The notes under the pieces were generated by a model. That model was not told the origin of the DNA and made no database searches. It worked only from the letters and a program-made list of their open reading frames with translations. A stretch of 64,000 nt of DNA from Halopseudomonas aestusnigri (GTDB lineage: Bacteria > Pseudomonadota > Gammaproteobacteria > Pseudomonadales > Pseudomonadaceae): the NCBI RefSeq assembly GCF_002197985.1, contig NZ_NBYK01000002.1:213041-277040 (forward strand), written 5' to 3'. Made by a program: the position numbers and the translations under genes. Position 1 is the stretch's first letter; each line of letters starts with the position of its first letter. Shown here one piece after another: positions 8,981 to 18,102 of this stretch.

Positions 8981-9145
8981 TCTGCATGGCTCCTTGTTAT
9001 TGGTGTAGTGCATAAACATCGCACCATAGCATTGTCGCTGGCGGCGCTTCAGCAGATTTCTTGTGAAGCAGTGTAAGTGACGCCGTGTTGTCGTCTTTCG
9101 ATACAGAGCGCATCCCTTTATAATGCGGCGGCTTATACCTGTCGA

Positions 9146-9178
9146 ATACTTGACTGAATTGCTTGGATATTGCATAGT
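9146..9178 (+). promoter_or_regulatory. IscR-type operator over the iscR-suf promoter
   Basis: Bases 9146-9170 run from ATACTTGACT to TTGGATAT and match about 21 of 25 positions of the type 1 IscR box as I remember it from E. coli (ATA..YYGACT...AGTC...TAT). The box overlaps a likely sigma-70 promoter: -35 TTGACT at 9150-9155 and -10 CATAGT at 9173-9178, with a 17-base spacer. An [2Fe-2S]-IscR bound here would block RNA polymerase, giving autorepression and iron-sulfur feedback on the whole suf operon. Confidence 0.75.
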
Positions 9179-9210
9179 GGCGCGGTGAATTCATCCGCTC
9201 GAGAGCGTCT

Positions 9211-9693
9211 ATGCGATTGACCACCAAAGGTCGTTACGCCGTCACAGCCATGCTGGATCTGGCGTTACACCAGGACCAGGGGCCCATCACGCTGGCAGAC
9301 ATTTCCATGCGTCAGGGCGTCTCCATCTCCTACCTTGAACAGCTGTTTGCCAAGTTGCGTCGTGGCAAGCTGGTCGAGAGTGTTCGTGGCCCCGGCGGCG
9401 GTTACCGACTGGCGGGTGGGGCTGCAGCCATCAGTGTTGCGCAGATTGTCGAGGCCGTGAACGACTCGATGGATGCCACCCGTTGCCTTGGAAAGGGCGA
9501 CTGTCAGGACGGCGCAGTGTGCCTGACGCATCATCTCTGGTCCGATCTGAGTGCAAGGCTGCGACAGTTTCTGGACGAGATCAGTCTGGCAGATCTGGTG
9601 TCACGCGAAGATATCCAGCGCGTCAGTTCGCGCCAGGATCATTGTGTATCCAAAGTACGCAGCACAGTCAGCGCGCTTGAGCGCATTATCTAA
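9211..9693 (+). CDS. iscR: IscR-family [2Fe-2S] transcription regulator of the suf operon
   Basis: Rrf2-family repressor of 160 residues. The N-terminal winged helix-turn-helix ([20 protein letters not shown], then [30 protein letters not shown]) binds DNA. The cluster ligands C92, C98 and C104 and H107 sit at exactly the E. coli IscR positions. In E. coli the holo form represses type 1 sites and the apo form activates suf through type 2 sites. Here the gene heads sufBCDS, so one regulator probably controls both itself and SUF through the box at 9146-9170. A SufR-like role is possible, but the ligand pattern is that of IscR. Confidence 0.93.
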   Translation: MRLTTKGRYAVTAMLDLALHQDQGPITLADISMRQGVSISYLEQLFAKLRRGKLVESVRGPGGGYRLAGGAAAISVAQIVEAVNDSMDATRCLGKGDCQDGAVCLTHHLWSDLSARLRQFLDEISLADLVSREDIQRVSSRQDHCVSKVRSTVSALERII

Positions 9694-9713
9694 AGAGTCA
9701 CAGAGCTCTCCAT

Positions 9714-9742
9714 GCACGCAGCGCCCGCGGGCGGATGCGTGC
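9714..9742 (+). other. Hairpin between iscR and sufB
   Basis: Nested inverted repeat: outer stem GCACGCA / TGCGTGC, inner CGCCC / GGGCG around a GC centre. It lies in the 107-base gap between iscR and sufB. With no U-tract it is unlikely to be a terminator. It could be an mRNA processing or stability element that lets iscR and suf levels differ. Confidence 0.5.
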
Positions 9743-9800
9743 CTGAATCAAGAAGTAGCGGCCTCGCTTCTGGCGCAGGTTGCAAGATTGAGGTGATACC

Positions 9801-11237
9801 GTGACTGAAGAAGTCGAAAGCCTGATCAGGAAGGACTACGCGGCGGGATTCCACTCGTCCATCGAGTCCGAAACCCTGCCTCCTGGACTGAATGAAGACG
9901 TTATCCGGTTCATTTCTGCCAAGAAAGGCGAGCCTGAGTGGCTGCTCGAATGGCGGCTCAAGGCATTCCGCTCCTGGCAGGAGATGGAAGAGCCAACCTG
10001 GGCCCATGTGCATTACCCGGAAATCGACTTCCAGGCGGTCTCCTACTATTCCGCGCCCAAGAGCATGGACAGCAAGCCCAAGAGTCTCGATGAAGTAGAC
10101 CCGGAGCTGCTGGCCACCTACGAAAAGCTGGGTATTCCCCTGCACGAGCAGGAGATGCTGGCGGGTGTTGCCGTTGATGCGGTCTTTGACTCGGTTTCGG
10201 TCGTTACCACCTTCCGGGAGAAGCTACTGGAAGCGGGCGTTATTTTCTGCCCGATCAGCGAGGCTGTTCACAAGTACCCGGAGCTGATCAAGCAGTATCT
10301 GGGCAGCGTCGTGCCGCAGAAGGACAACTTCTACGCTGCGCTGAACTCTGCCGTATTCTCCGATGGTTCCTTCGTCTACATTCCCAAGGGCGTTCGCTGC
10401 CCGATGGAGCTGTCGACCTATTTTCGCATCAACGAGATGAACACCGGGCAGTTCGAGCGTACCCTTATCGTTGCGGATGAGGGTTCCTACGTCAGCTACC
10501 TGGAAGGCTGTACCGCGCCGATGCGTGACGAGAACCAGTTGCACGCGGCGGTTGTCGAGCTGGTTGCGCTGGATAATGCGCAGATCAAGTACTCCACCGT
10601 TCAGAACTGGTATCCGGGTAACGCAGAAGGCAAGGGCGGGATCTACAACTTCGTGACCAAGCGGGGCGTGGCCCACACTAACGCGAAGATCTCCTGGACT
10701 CAGGTTGAAACCGGCTCTGCCGTCACCTGGAAGTACCCCAGCTGCATTCTCAAAGGCGACAATAGCGTTGGCGAGTTCTACTCGGTAGCCCTGACCAACA
10801 ATTTCCAGCAGGCCGATACCGGTACCAAGATGATCCATCTTGGCAAGAACACCCGCTCGACCATTGTTGCCAAAGGTATTTCTGCCGGTCGCAGCGACAG
10901 TGCCTATCGCGGCCTGGTGCGTATCAATCCTGGTGCCGAGGGGGGGCGTAACTACACCCAGTGCGACTCGCTGCTGATTGGTGATCGCTGCGGCGCGCAT
11001 ACCTTCCCGTATATCGAAAGCAAGAACCCGAGCGCCGTTGTGGAGCACGAGGCAACAACCTCAAAGGTCAGCGATGACCAGTTGTTCCTGTGCCAGCAGC
11101 GTGGACTGGATGCCGAAAAGGCGGTCTCGATGATCGTCAACGGTTTCTGCCGCGAGGTGTTCAAGGAGCTGCCCATGGAGTTTGCGGTGGAAGCCGGCAA
11201 GCTGCTTGAAGTCAGTCTCGAAGGTTCTGTGGGTTGA
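9801..11237 (+). CDS. sufB: Fe-S cluster scaffold protein SufB
   Basis: Core scaffold of the SUF system; with SufC and SufD it forms the SufBC2D complex on which iron-sulfur clusters are built. The 478-residue product has the SufB N-terminal region and the beta-helix core. A C-terminal segment carries [15 protein letters not shown] and [21 protein letters not shown], where the conserved Cys and Glu implicated in cluster assembly and sulfur transfer from SufE lie. The start is GTG at 9801, preceded by a strong GAGGTGA ribosome binding site; no ATG gives a better fit. It is 107 bases from iscR and 49 bases from sufC. Confidence 0.97.
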   Translation: MTEEVESLIRKDYAAGFHSSIESETLPPGLNEDVIRFISAKKGEPEWLLEWRLKAFRSWQEMEEPTWAHVHYPEIDFQAVSYYSAPKSMDSKPKSLDEVDPELLATYEKLGIPLHEQEMLAGVAVDAVFDSVSVVTTFREKLLEAGVIFCPISEAVHKYPELIKQYLGSVVPQKDNFYAALNSAVFSDGSFVYIPKGVRCPMELSTYFRINEMNTGQFERTLIVADEGSYVSYLEGCTAPMRDENQLHAAVVELVALDNAQIKYSTVQNWYPGNAEGKGGIYNFVTKRGVAHTNAKISWTQVETGSAVTWKYPSCILKGDNSVGEFYSVALTNNFQQADTGTKMIHLGKNTRSTIVAKGISAGRSDSAYRGLVRINPGAEGGRNYTQCDSLLIGDRCGAHTFPYIESKNPSAVVEHEATTSKVSDDQLFLCQQRGLDAEKAVSMIVNGFCREVFKELPMEFAVEAGKLLEVSLEGSVG

Positions 11238-11286
11238 TCGCCTGCTGGCGCAGCTCGAAACGGTTAAAGTAATTTATCAGGCATAA

Positions 11287-12039
11287 ATGATGCTAAATAT
11301 CAAAGACTTGCACGCGAAAGTTGAAGAGAAGGATATCCTTAAAGGGCTGTCCATCGAGGTCAAACCGGGCGAAGTTCACGCCATCATGGGCCCCAACGGG
11401 TCGGGCAAGAGCACCATGGGCAACGTGCTTTCCGGCCGGCCTGGTTACGAAGCCACAGCTGGCAGCGTGACCTTCAAGGGGCACGACCTGCTCGAAATGG
11501 AAACCGAAGAGCGTGCACGCGAAGGCCTGTTCCTGGCGTTCCAGTATCCGGTGGAGATCCCCGGCGTCAGCAACATGGAATTTCTCAAGGCGGCTGTTGA
11601 TGCCAAGCGCAAGCATCAGGGGCTGGACGAAATATCCTCGGTTGACTTCCTCAAGCTGGCGCGCGAAACCTGCAAGCGAGTCAACCTGGACGCCAGCTTC
11701 CTGAAGCGCGGTGTGAACGAAGGGTTTTCCGGCGGTGAGAAGAAGCGCAACGAGATCATGCAGATGATGCTGCTGGAACCGGATCTGTGCATTCTCGACG
11801 AGACCGACTCCGGTCTGGATATCGATGCCCTGCAGGTGGTTGCCGATGGCGTCAATGCAATGCGTGACGGCAAGCGCAGCTTCCTGGTGGTGACGCACTA
11901 TCAACGTCTGCTGGATTACATCGTGCCTGATTACGTTCACGTCCTGGCCGGCGGTCGCATCGTCAAATCCGGCGACAAGAGCCTGGCGCTGGAGCTGGAA
12001 GCCAAGGGTTACGGTTGGCTCGAAAACGAGGTGGTCTGA
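11287..12039 (+). CDS. sufC: Fe-S assembly ATPase SufC
   Basis: ABC-type ATPase of the SufBC2D scaffold; ATP binding drives the conformational change needed for cluster assembly. Walker A is GPNGSGKST at residues 35-43, the signature is FSGGEKKRNE, and Walker B with the catalytic acidic residue is CILDETDSGLD. The 250-residue length is standard. Two consecutive ATG codons start the frame; either works with the AGG ribosome binding site. The gene is followed after three bases by sufD. Confidence 0.97.
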   Translation: MMLNIKDLHAKVEEKDILKGLSIEVKPGEVHAIMGPNGSGKSTMGNVLSGRPGYEATAGSVTFKGHDLLEMETEERAREGLFLAFQYPVEIPGVSNMEFLKAAVDAKRKHQGLDEISSVDFLKLARETCKRVNLDASFLKRGVNEGFSGGEKKRNEIMQMMLLEPDLCILDETDSGLDIDALQVVADGVNAMRDGKRSFLVVTHYQRLLDYIVPDYVHVLAGGRIVKSGDKSLALELEAKGYGWLENEVV

Positions 12040-12042
12040 CCC

Positions 12043-13350
12043 ATGACTGATTTCCAACAGACAGCCTTGGAGCTTGCTGCCGAGCAGCAGACGCCGGTAT
12101 GGCTCGCAGCACTGCGCGAGCAGGGCGCCAGTACCTGGGCAGCTGCAGCCTGGCCTGGCCGCAAGACCGAACACTGGAAGTACATTTCTCTGGCTCCGCT
12201 GCAGCAATGCGAACAGCTTGGTTGGAGCAGTGAGTCTGATGACGTCGCGCTGGACGCCGTCGAGCAGGTCGAGCTGGACGCTATCCGTCTGGTTTTTGTC
12301 GACGGTCGCTTCAACGCCGCGCGCTCCAGTGCCTTGCCAGCCGGCGTCGTGCGTTTCGCCGATGCCAATACCGAACAGCAGGCATTGATTCAGCAGCATC
12401 TTGGCAAGGTCGTCGACAGCGAGCGTCATCTGTTTGCCGCCCTGAGTAATGCCTGGGCTGCAGATGGCGTGCTGCTGCACGTTGCTCCGGGTCACAAGCT
12501 GGAAAAACCGGTCTATATCGTCAACGTCTCCACTGCGCAGGCGAATCCGGTCGCGGCCAGCCAGCGCGTGCTGGTGGTGCTGGAAGAGAACGCCGAGGCG
12601 GAGCTGATCGAGCATTACGCTTCCGACAGCGCCAGCCAGAACGGCTTCGTCAACAGTCTCACCGAGGTCGTGGTCGGTAACAATGCGCAGGTGCAGCACT
12701 ACCGCATCAACCTGGAGCAGGAAGATCTGCTGCACGTTGGCGGTGTTCACGTGAACCTGCAGCGCGATGCCCGCTTCCACGGCTTCACTCTGGCCCAGGG
12801 CAGCCGCCTCAAGCGCATTGACTATCAGGTCAACATGCTGGGCGAGGGAGCACATCTGGAGCTGAACGGCGTCTACTTGCCGCGCAACCGCCAGGTGATC
12901 GACTATCACACCAACGTTGAGCATTGCGTGCCGCATTGCACCAGCAATGAGGTATTCCGCGGGATTATTGGTGACTCGGCCAAGGCGATATTCAATGGCC
13001 GGATTCATATTCATCCGCAGGCGCAGAAAACGCTGGCCGAACTGAGTAACAAGAACCTGCTCACGTCCCGCACGGCCGAGATCAATACCAAGCCCGAGCT
13101 GGAAATCTACGCCGACGACGTGCGTTGCGCCCACGGCGCGACCATCAGTCAGCTGGACGAAACCTCGCTTTATTACCTGCAGAGCCGCGGCGTAACCAAG
13201 GCAGATGCCATCACCATGCTGAGCTTTGGCTTTATCAATGAGCTGCTAAACCAGGTGCCGGAGCAGGCGGTGCAGGATTATCTGCGTCCGCGTCTGGTGT
13301 CGCTGTTCGGCCAGCCAAGCGAGATGGTAGGGCAGATCGGTTATGAATGA
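12043..13350 (+). CDS. sufD: Fe-S scaffold protein SufD
   Basis: Paralogue of SufB that completes the SufBC2D scaffold and is linked to iron entry. It has 435 residues. The N-terminal part is variable and largely helical, and the C-terminal beta-helix region holds NLLTSRTAEINTKPELEIYA and DVRCAHGATISQLDE. The His in CAHGAT corresponds to the functionally important His of E. coli SufD. Its last eight bases overlap the start of sufS (ATGAATGA), so the two are translationally coupled. Confidence 0.96.
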   Translation: MTDFQQTALELAAEQQTPVWLAALREQGASTWAAAAWPGRKTEHWKYISLAPLQQCEQLGWSSESDDVALDAVEQVELDAIRLVFVDGRFNAARSSALPAGVVRFADANTEQQALIQQHLGKVVDSERHLFAALSNAWAADGVLLHVAPGHKLEKPVYIVNVSTAQANPVAASQRVLVVLEENAEAELIEHYASDSASQNGFVNSLTEVVVGNNAQVQHYRINLEQEDLLHVGGVHVNLQRDARFHGFTLAQGSRLKRIDYQVNMLGEGAHLELNGVYLPRNRQVIDYHTNVEHCVPHCTSNEVFRGIIGDSAKAIFNGRIHIHPQAQKTLAELSNKNLLTSRTAEINTKPELEIYADDVRCAHGATISQLDETSLYYLQSRGVTKADAITMLSFGFINELLNQVPEQAVQDYLRPRLVSLFGQPSEMVGQIGYE

Positions 13351-14584
13351 CCTGAGCAAACCGTTGCCGTTTGACGCCGAGCGCGTGCGTGCCGACTTTC
13401 CGATCCTGAATCAGGAGGTCAACGGCCACCCACTGGTGTATCTGGATAACGCCGCGACCACGCAGAAGCCGCGCGCGGTGATTCAGGCGCTGGTCGACTA
13501 CTACGAGCAGGACAACAGCAACGTTCATCGTGGTGCTCACGCGCTGGCAGATCGGGCGACACAGAAGTTCGAGGCCGCACGGGTCAAGGTTGCCGCGTTT
13601 ATCAACGCACCCGAGGCGCGCCAGGTTATCTGGACCCGAGGCACCACCGAGAGCATCAATCTGGTGGCGTCCAGTTGGGGGCGGGCCAATTTGCAGGCCG
13701 GTGACCGCGTGCTGGTGTCGGCGATGGAGCACCACTCCAATATCGTGCCCTGGCAGCTTATAGCTGCTGAGAAGGGTGCCAGCGTTGAGCCGATTCCGGT
13801 GGATGCTGACGGCACTCTGGATATGGCGGCGCTGGAGTCGATGCTGGATGAGCGTGTCAGGCTGGTTGCCTGTGGCCACGTGTCCAACGCCCTCGGCACT
13901 GTTAACCCGGTTGCCGATATAGTGCGTCTGGCCCATGCTGCCGGCGCGCTGGTGCTGATTGACGGGGCGCAAGCCGTCAGCCACTGGCCAGTCGATGTGC
14001 AGGCGCTGGATTGTGATTTTTACGTTTTCTCCGCGCACAAGCTGTTCGGCCCGACCGGCCTGGGTGTGCTCTACGGCAAGCGTGCGTTGCTCGAAGCCAT
14101 GCCGCCTTACCAGGGCGGCGGTGAAATGATCGAAACCGTCAGCTTTGCCGGCACTACCTTCAACCAGCTTCCCTACAAGTTTGAAGCGGGTACCCCGGAT
14201 ATTGCCGGCGTGATCGCTTTTGGCGCGGCGATCGACTACCTGAATCAGCTTGATCGTGTTGGCGCCGCTGCCCACGAGCAGGCGCTGCTGACCTATGCCG
14301 AAGAGCGTGCACGGGCAACGCCCGGTATTCGCCTGGTTGGTACCTCCGCGCACAAGACCAGCGTCATGAGCTTTCTGCTGGAGGGTGCGCACCCCAATGA
14401 CGTGGGTATGTTGCTGGATCAGCAGGGTGTTGCGGTGCGAACCGGCAATCATTGCGCGCAGCCGATCATGGAGCAGTTTGGTATTCCGGGTACTGTGCGG
14501 GCCAGCTTGGCGTTCTACAACACCAGAGCCGATGTGGACCGGTTGTTCGAGGCGCTGGAAAAAGTACGGCAGTTTCTGATTTAG
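13343..14584 (+). CDS. sufS: Cysteine desulfurase SufS
   Basis: PLP-dependent group II cysteine desulfurase that takes sulfur from L-cysteine as a persulfide and passes it to SufE. The 413-residue product shows the N-terminal PLDNAATTQKP-type motif (YLDNAATTQKP here), the PLP-binding Lys in YVFSAHKLFGPTG near residue 230, and the active-site Cys at about residue 371 in RTGNHCAQPIM. It overlaps sufD by eight bases. Its activating partner SufE is encoded at the operon's end. Confidence 0.97.
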   Translation: MNDLSKPLPFDAERVRADFPILNQEVNGHPLVYLDNAATTQKPRAVIQALVDYYEQDNSNVHRGAHALADRATQKFEAARVKVAAFINAPEARQVIWTRGTTESINLVASSWGRANLQAGDRVLVSAMEHHSNIVPWQLIAAEKGASVEPIPVDADGTLDMAALESMLDERVRLVACGHVSNALGTVNPVADIVRLAHAAGALVLIDGAQAVSHWPVDVQALDCDFYVFSAHKLFGPTGLGVLYGKRALLEAMPPYQGGGEMIETVSFAGTTFNQLPYKFEAGTPDIAGVIAFGAAIDYLNQLDRVGAAAHEQALLTYAEERARATPGIRLVGTSAHKTSVMSFLLEGAHPNDVGMLLDQQGVAVRTGNHCAQPIMEQFGIPGTVRASLAFYNTRADVDRLFEALEKVRQFLI

Positions 14585-14595
14585 GAGTGCTGCAG

Positions 14596-14952
14596 ATGAG
14601 CGTTGAATCCTTTGATCCCAAACAACAGGCGGTGACCGTTACCCCGGCTGCGCTGGCGCATTTTCGTCGGCAACTGAACGGGCAGCAGGGCAAGGCGGTG
14701 CGTCTGAGCGTGAAAAAGAGCGGCTGCACCGGCTTTATGTATGCCATTGATCTGGTGGAGCAGGGGCGCGACAGCGATTTGCACTACCAGCTTGATGATC
14801 AGGTCGAGTTGCTGGTCGACAGTGACAGTATCCAGGTGCTGTCGGGCACCGAGATTGATCTGGTGCGCGAGGGCATCAACCAACAGATCAAGTTCATCAA
14901 TCCGAACGTTAAGGACGAGTGTGGCTGTGGCGAAAGCTTCAGCGTGAACTGA
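14596..14952 (+). CDS. sufA: A-type Fe-S carrier protein SufA
   Basis: 118-residue HesB/IscA-family carrier that receives clusters from SufBC2D and delivers them to target proteins. The three cluster-binding cysteines are present: C44 in KKSGCTGF, and C109 and C111 in ECGCGESF at the C-terminus. The true start is ATG 14596, with TTAGGAG just before it; an open frame upstream only overlaps sufS in a different frame. Placing sufA after sufS rather than before sufB differs from E. coli. A terminator-like hairpin follows. Confidence 0.93.
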   Translation: MSVESFDPKQQAVTVTPAALAHFRRQLNGQQGKAVRLSVKKSGCTGFMYAIDLVEQGRDSDLHYQLDDQVELLVDSDSIQVLSGTEIDLVREGINQQIKFINPNVKDECGCGESFSVN

Positions 14953-14970
14953 TCTCGCTCCTGTCTACCG

Positions 14971-14997
14971 CGCGCCCGGTTGGGCGCGTTTATTTTT
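14971..14997 (+). terminator. Terminator or attenuator inside the suf operon
   Basis: Stem CGCGCCC / GGGCGCG with loop GGTT, followed by TTTATTTTT. This is a normal rho-independent terminator between sufA and sufT. The following ribosome binding site (GAGGAAA) begins right at the U-tract, so downstream sufT and sufE probably get reduced read-through transcription. Confidence 0.8.
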
Positions 14998-15008
14998 GAG
15001 GAAACCCG

Positions 15009-15542
15009 ATGGAACGTCGCATGGTGGTAGCCCGGGCCGATTGCCCGGCACGCCGAGTTCCCGATGGAACACCCCTGACCATCCCGAAAGACACCTTCGT
15101 GACCATTACCCAGGCGCTGGGCGGCAATTACACAGTGACCTACAACGGTCAGATGGTCCGGGTCGATGGTACTGATGCCGAGGCGCTGGGGCTTGAACCC
15201 GAGCTGCTGTCGTTCCCCGAGCCGACTGACGACCAGATCCGCGAGGAGCAGGTCTGGGAGGCCCTTAAAACCGTTTACGACCCGGAGATTCCGGTTGATC
15301 TGGTCAATCTCGGCCTGATCTACAACGTTGCTATTGACCAGTCCGAGCACAAGGTGACCATTCAGATGACCCTGACTGCCCCCGGCTGCGGTATGGGGCC
15401 GGTGCTGGTTGGCGATGTCGAATACAGGGTAAAGCGGGTGCCCAATGTCGAGCACGTCAAGGTCGACCTGGTGTTCGATCCGCCGTGGCAACGGCACATG
15501 ATGAGCGAAGAGGCACAGCTCGAAACCGGCATGTTTTTCTGA
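15009..15542 (+). CDS. sufT: Fe-S assembly protein SufT
   Basis: Putative iron-sulfur maturation factor of 177 residues. The N-terminal 70 residues (MERRMVVARADCPARRVPDG onward) match the extension seen in SufT proteins of proteobacterial suf operons. The rest is a MIP18/PaaD domain (DUF59) with DPEIPVDLVNLGLIYNV and TLTAPGCGMGPVL. SufT-type proteins are reported to help mature Fe-S proteins under high demand; the exact chemistry is not settled. It lies between the internal terminator and sufE. Confidence 0.9.
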   Translation: MERRMVVARADCPARRVPDGTPLTIPKDTFVTITQALGGNYTVTYNGQMVRVDGTDAEALGLEPELLSFPEPTDDQIREEQVWEALKTVYDPEIPVDLVNLGLIYNVAIDQSEHKVTIQMTLTAPGCGMGPVLVGDVEYRVKRVPNVEHVKVDLVFDPPWQRHMMSEEAQLETGMFF

Positions 15543-15554
15543 GGACGGCAGCAC

Positions 15555-15968
15555 ATGAGTCGATTTGGTACGGAAATCACCAGTGAAGATATCGTTGATA
15601 CTCTGTCGTTCTTCGATAGCTGGGAAGACCGCTACAGGTACATTATTGATCTGGGCAAGGAATTGCCGGAGCTTGATGCAAGCCAGCGAACCGATGAAAA
15701 CCTGGTGCGCGGCTGCCAGAGTCAGGTCTGGCTGGTCGGTCACCGCGATGGCGACAAGCTGTATTTCGATGCCGATAGTGATGCCTTTATCGTCAAGGGG
15801 CTGCTTGCTGTTGTTCTGGCGGCCTACAATGGCAAGCGGGCAGACGAGATCAGAGCATTCGATATCGAGGATTACTTCTCACGGCTCAACCTGCTCAAGC
15901 ACCTGAGCGTCACTCGTGGTAACGGCCTGCGTGCCATGGTGCAGCGTATTCAGGCTGCGGCGGCCTAA
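15555..15968 (+). CDS. sufE: Sulfur acceptor SufE
   Basis: 137-residue partner that accepts persulfide sulfur from SufS on a single cysteine and hands it to SufB. The acceptor Cys is residue 54 in VRGCQSQVWL. Length and fold pattern fit SufE rather than the related CsdE, a call supported by position at the end of the suf operon. It starts 12 bases after sufT with an AGGACGG ribosome binding site. There is no clear terminator in the 127 bases before the next gene. Confidence 0.94.
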   Translation: MSRFGTEITSEDIVDTLSFFDSWEDRYRYIIDLGKELPELDASQRTDENLVRGCQSQVWLVGHRDGDKLYFDADSDAFIVKGLLAVVLAAYNGKRADEIRAFDIEDYFSRLNLLKHLSVTRGNGLRAMVQRIQAAAA

Positions 15969-16095
15969 CGGCTGCCGCATTTGATTTCGCAGCAGTTGTA
16001 CTGAACAGTGGTTGCAGTTATGGTCACATTTTGACTTTCTGAGCGCGCTGTCTGGTGCGCCAGCAAACAACAATAACAACGCAAGAGCATTCTGA

Positions 16096-17100
16096 ATGAG
16101 CGCCTTCTGGTCCAGACTGAAGGATGACTTTCAGCTGTCGATCATTACGCTGGTCGGGAGTCTCGCCGTGCTGGGCGTGACACCTTATGCGGTGTATCGG
16201 CTTGGCCAGCGCAACTGGCTGGTCGGCTTTACCGACAGTTTCCTCGTGGTGGGCACTGTGCTCGCCGTATGCTATGCCTGGCGTACCGGCAATACCGTTC
16301 GTCCTGGGCAGTTTCTCGCCGCAATCTACTCCATCGGAGCCTTTCTGGTCAGCATCAAGCTGGGTACCAACGGCCTGTTCTGGATGTATGTGCTAATCCT
16401 GTTCAATTTCTTTGTGGTACCGCCGCGTCAGAGTGTAATGGTGACGCAGGTAACCCTGCTTGCGGTTTGTCTGTATGGCTGGCTGAATCCGCAAGAGGTA
16501 TTTGCCAGCCATTACCAGATGGGTTCATTTATCGTCACCTATGAACTTTCCAGTATATTTGCGTTTGTATTCGCTTATCGTGGTCGCGCCCAGCGGCGTG
16601 AGCTTTCGCAGCTTGCGACTGAGGATCCGTTGACCGGCATCGGCAACCGGCGAACCATGAACAAGGAGCTGGATATCGCTGTTGCCGACAGCAGACGATA
16701 CGACATACGTTTTGGCCTGCTGGTGCTCGATCTTGATCATTTCAAGCAGATAAACGACCAGTTTGGACATGCTGTCGGCGATGACGTGCTGGTGCGTTTT
16801 GTGAATCTGGTCGACGCGGCCTGCCGGCCATCTGATCGTCTGTTCAGGCTGGGTGGTGAGGAGTTTGTATTGCTGGTTCCCAATGTTGCCCGTGAGGGCC
16901 TTAATGGCGTTGCTACCAAGATTCAGCAGTGCGTCCGCGAGGTTTTGAGGCGGCCGGACGGGCGGGCTGTGACTGTTTCCATCGGCGGTTGCATGCTCAA
17001 TGGTCACACGGAGCGCGAGTCCTGGCTGCACGAGGCAGATGCATGTCTTTATGCCGCAAAGGACGCAGGGCGTGACCAGATCGTGATCGCAGCGCCTTGA
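16096..17100 (+). CDS. Membrane-bound diguanylate cyclase (GGDEF)
   Basis: 334-residue enzyme predicted to make cyclic di-GMP. The first 162 residues hold about six membrane helices without a sensor domain I can name. The GGDEF domain follows, starting DPLTGIGNRR at residue 177. The active-site motif is GGEEF at 253-257. An inhibitory I-site, RPSD at 244-247, sits exactly five residues before it, so product inhibition is expected. It stands alone 127 bases after sufE, and nothing links it to Fe-S assembly. Signal unknown. Confidence 0.92.
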   Translation: MSAFWSRLKDDFQLSIITLVGSLAVLGVTPYAVYRLGQRNWLVGFTDSFLVVGTVLAVCYAWRTGNTVRPGQFLAAIYSIGAFLVSIKLGTNGLFWMYVLILFNFFVVPPRQSVMVTQVTLLAVCLYGWLNPQEVFASHYQMGSFIVTYELSSIFAFVFAYRGRAQRRELSQLATEDPLTGIGNRRTMNKELDIAVADSRRYDIRFGLLVLDLDHFKQINDQFGHAVGDDVLVRFVNLVDAACRPSDRLFRLGGEEFVLLVPNVAREGLNGVATKIQQCVREVLRRPDGRAVTVSIGGCMLNGHTERESWLHEADACLYAAKDAGRDQIVIAAP

Positions 17101-17171
17101 GTATCGCCCGGTTGCAGTGCTCCTCCTGTCTCTCTACTATCGACTGACATGCTCTGTCTGGAGGTATCTCC

Positions 17172-17525
17172 ATGAGAACGACGTATTCTGATGGCGCCTT
17201 TTGGCGCAAGCTCGGATCCCATGCCCGGCTGGCCGGGCGTGAGGTCGTCGAAAAGGCGCTGTGCCTCTATTACGCGGCGCGCCGTCCTGAAACACCAGCC
17301 TGGGCCAAGGCGGTCATTGTCAGTTGTCTGGCGTACTTTATCGCCCCTCTGGATGCGATTCCTGATTTCACCCCGTTGCTGGGCTTTACCGACGATCTGG
17401 GTATGTTTGCCAGCGCATTGGCAATGGTTGCGATGTATATAGACGGTGACGTCAGGACGGCAGCGCGTCGACGGGCCGACAGCTGGTTCGGCCCTTTTAT
17501 CGAAGAGGTCGACGAGGCGCGCTAG
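17172..17525 (+). CDS. YkvA-like DUF1232 membrane protein
   Basis: 117-residue protein with a DUF1232 domain. The typical core is WAKAVIVSCLAYFIAPLDAIPDF, read in two parts around residues 43-66, followed by PLLGFTDDLGMFASALAMV. These proteins have one or two membrane helices and no established function. The ribosome binding site CTGGAGG is good. It converges with the DUF411 gene, ending four bases from it. Confidence 0.83.
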   Translation: MRTTYSDGAFWRKLGSHARLAGREVVEKALCLYYAARRPETPAWAKAVIVSCLAYFIAPLDAIPDFTPLLGFTDDLGMFASALAMVAMYIDGDVRTAARRRADSWFGPFIEEVDEAR

Positions 17526-17529
17526 CTGC

Positions 17530-17949
17530 CTAGTGCTGGCTATATACCCGTTGGCGGCCGTCAGCCTCGACGGCAATGACCTGGTAGGCCTGGTGGCGCT
17601 CGCCCATTTCCATTCCGGGCGAGCCGATCGGCATGCCCGGTACGGCAAGGCCCTTTATGGTGCTGCCCTCTTCAAGTGCCAGAATGTCGCTGGCCGGCAC
17701 ATGCCCTTCAATGAAGAAGCCCTTGTAAATCGCCGTATGGCACGAGCGCAGGGCCGGATCGACTCCCAGGCTCTGTTTCATCGCAACGACCTCAGAGGTG
17801 ACGTGGTCGTTGACCTCAAGGCCATTTTCCTCAAGATGTTCGATCCAGGCGTGGCAGCAGCCGCATGAGGGATCGCGGTATACATCGATATCGGCAGCCT
17901 GAGACAGGCTGCTCACCAGCAGCAGACCGCCAGCGATCAGGTTTTTCAT
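17530..17949 (-). CDS. Periplasmic DUF411 protein, probable metal-binding
   Basis: 139-residue secreted protein; the signal peptide ends near residue 18 (SLSQA-AD). The DUF411 domain begins with a thioredoxin-like IDVYRDPSCGCCHAWIEHL segment holding the CGCC cysteines, and continues with SCHTAIYKGFFIEGHVP and PGMPIGSPGME. DUF411 proteins often occur in copper-resistance clusters, so copper or thiol chemistry is likely, but no copper gene is adjacent here. It converges with the DUF1232 gene. Confidence 0.85.
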   Translation of the reverse strand: MKNLIAGGLLLVSSLSQAADIDVYRDPSCGCCHAWIEHLEENGLEVNDHVTSEVVAMKQSLGVDPALRSCHTAIYKGFFIEGHVPASDILALEEGSTIKGLAVPGMPIGSPGMEMGERHQAYQVIAVEADGRQRVYSQH

Positions 17950-18102
17950 TCTCTTGCTCTCCTCGGATATCCGACTTCCGGCGCTGCATCAGGCCGGGCG
18001 CTCTGTTACCATGCGCGCCGTCAGGTTCAGACCGCAGAGACTAGCGGGTTAGTCGGCGAGTGTCATCCGCAAGCCTTGGTCAAGCAGGTATATGGTCGTT
18101 GC

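Noticed and set aside
11293-13134. 613-codon minus-strand frame over sufC-sufD
   Set aside because: Antisense to two certain genes and spans their junction; no recognisable domain.
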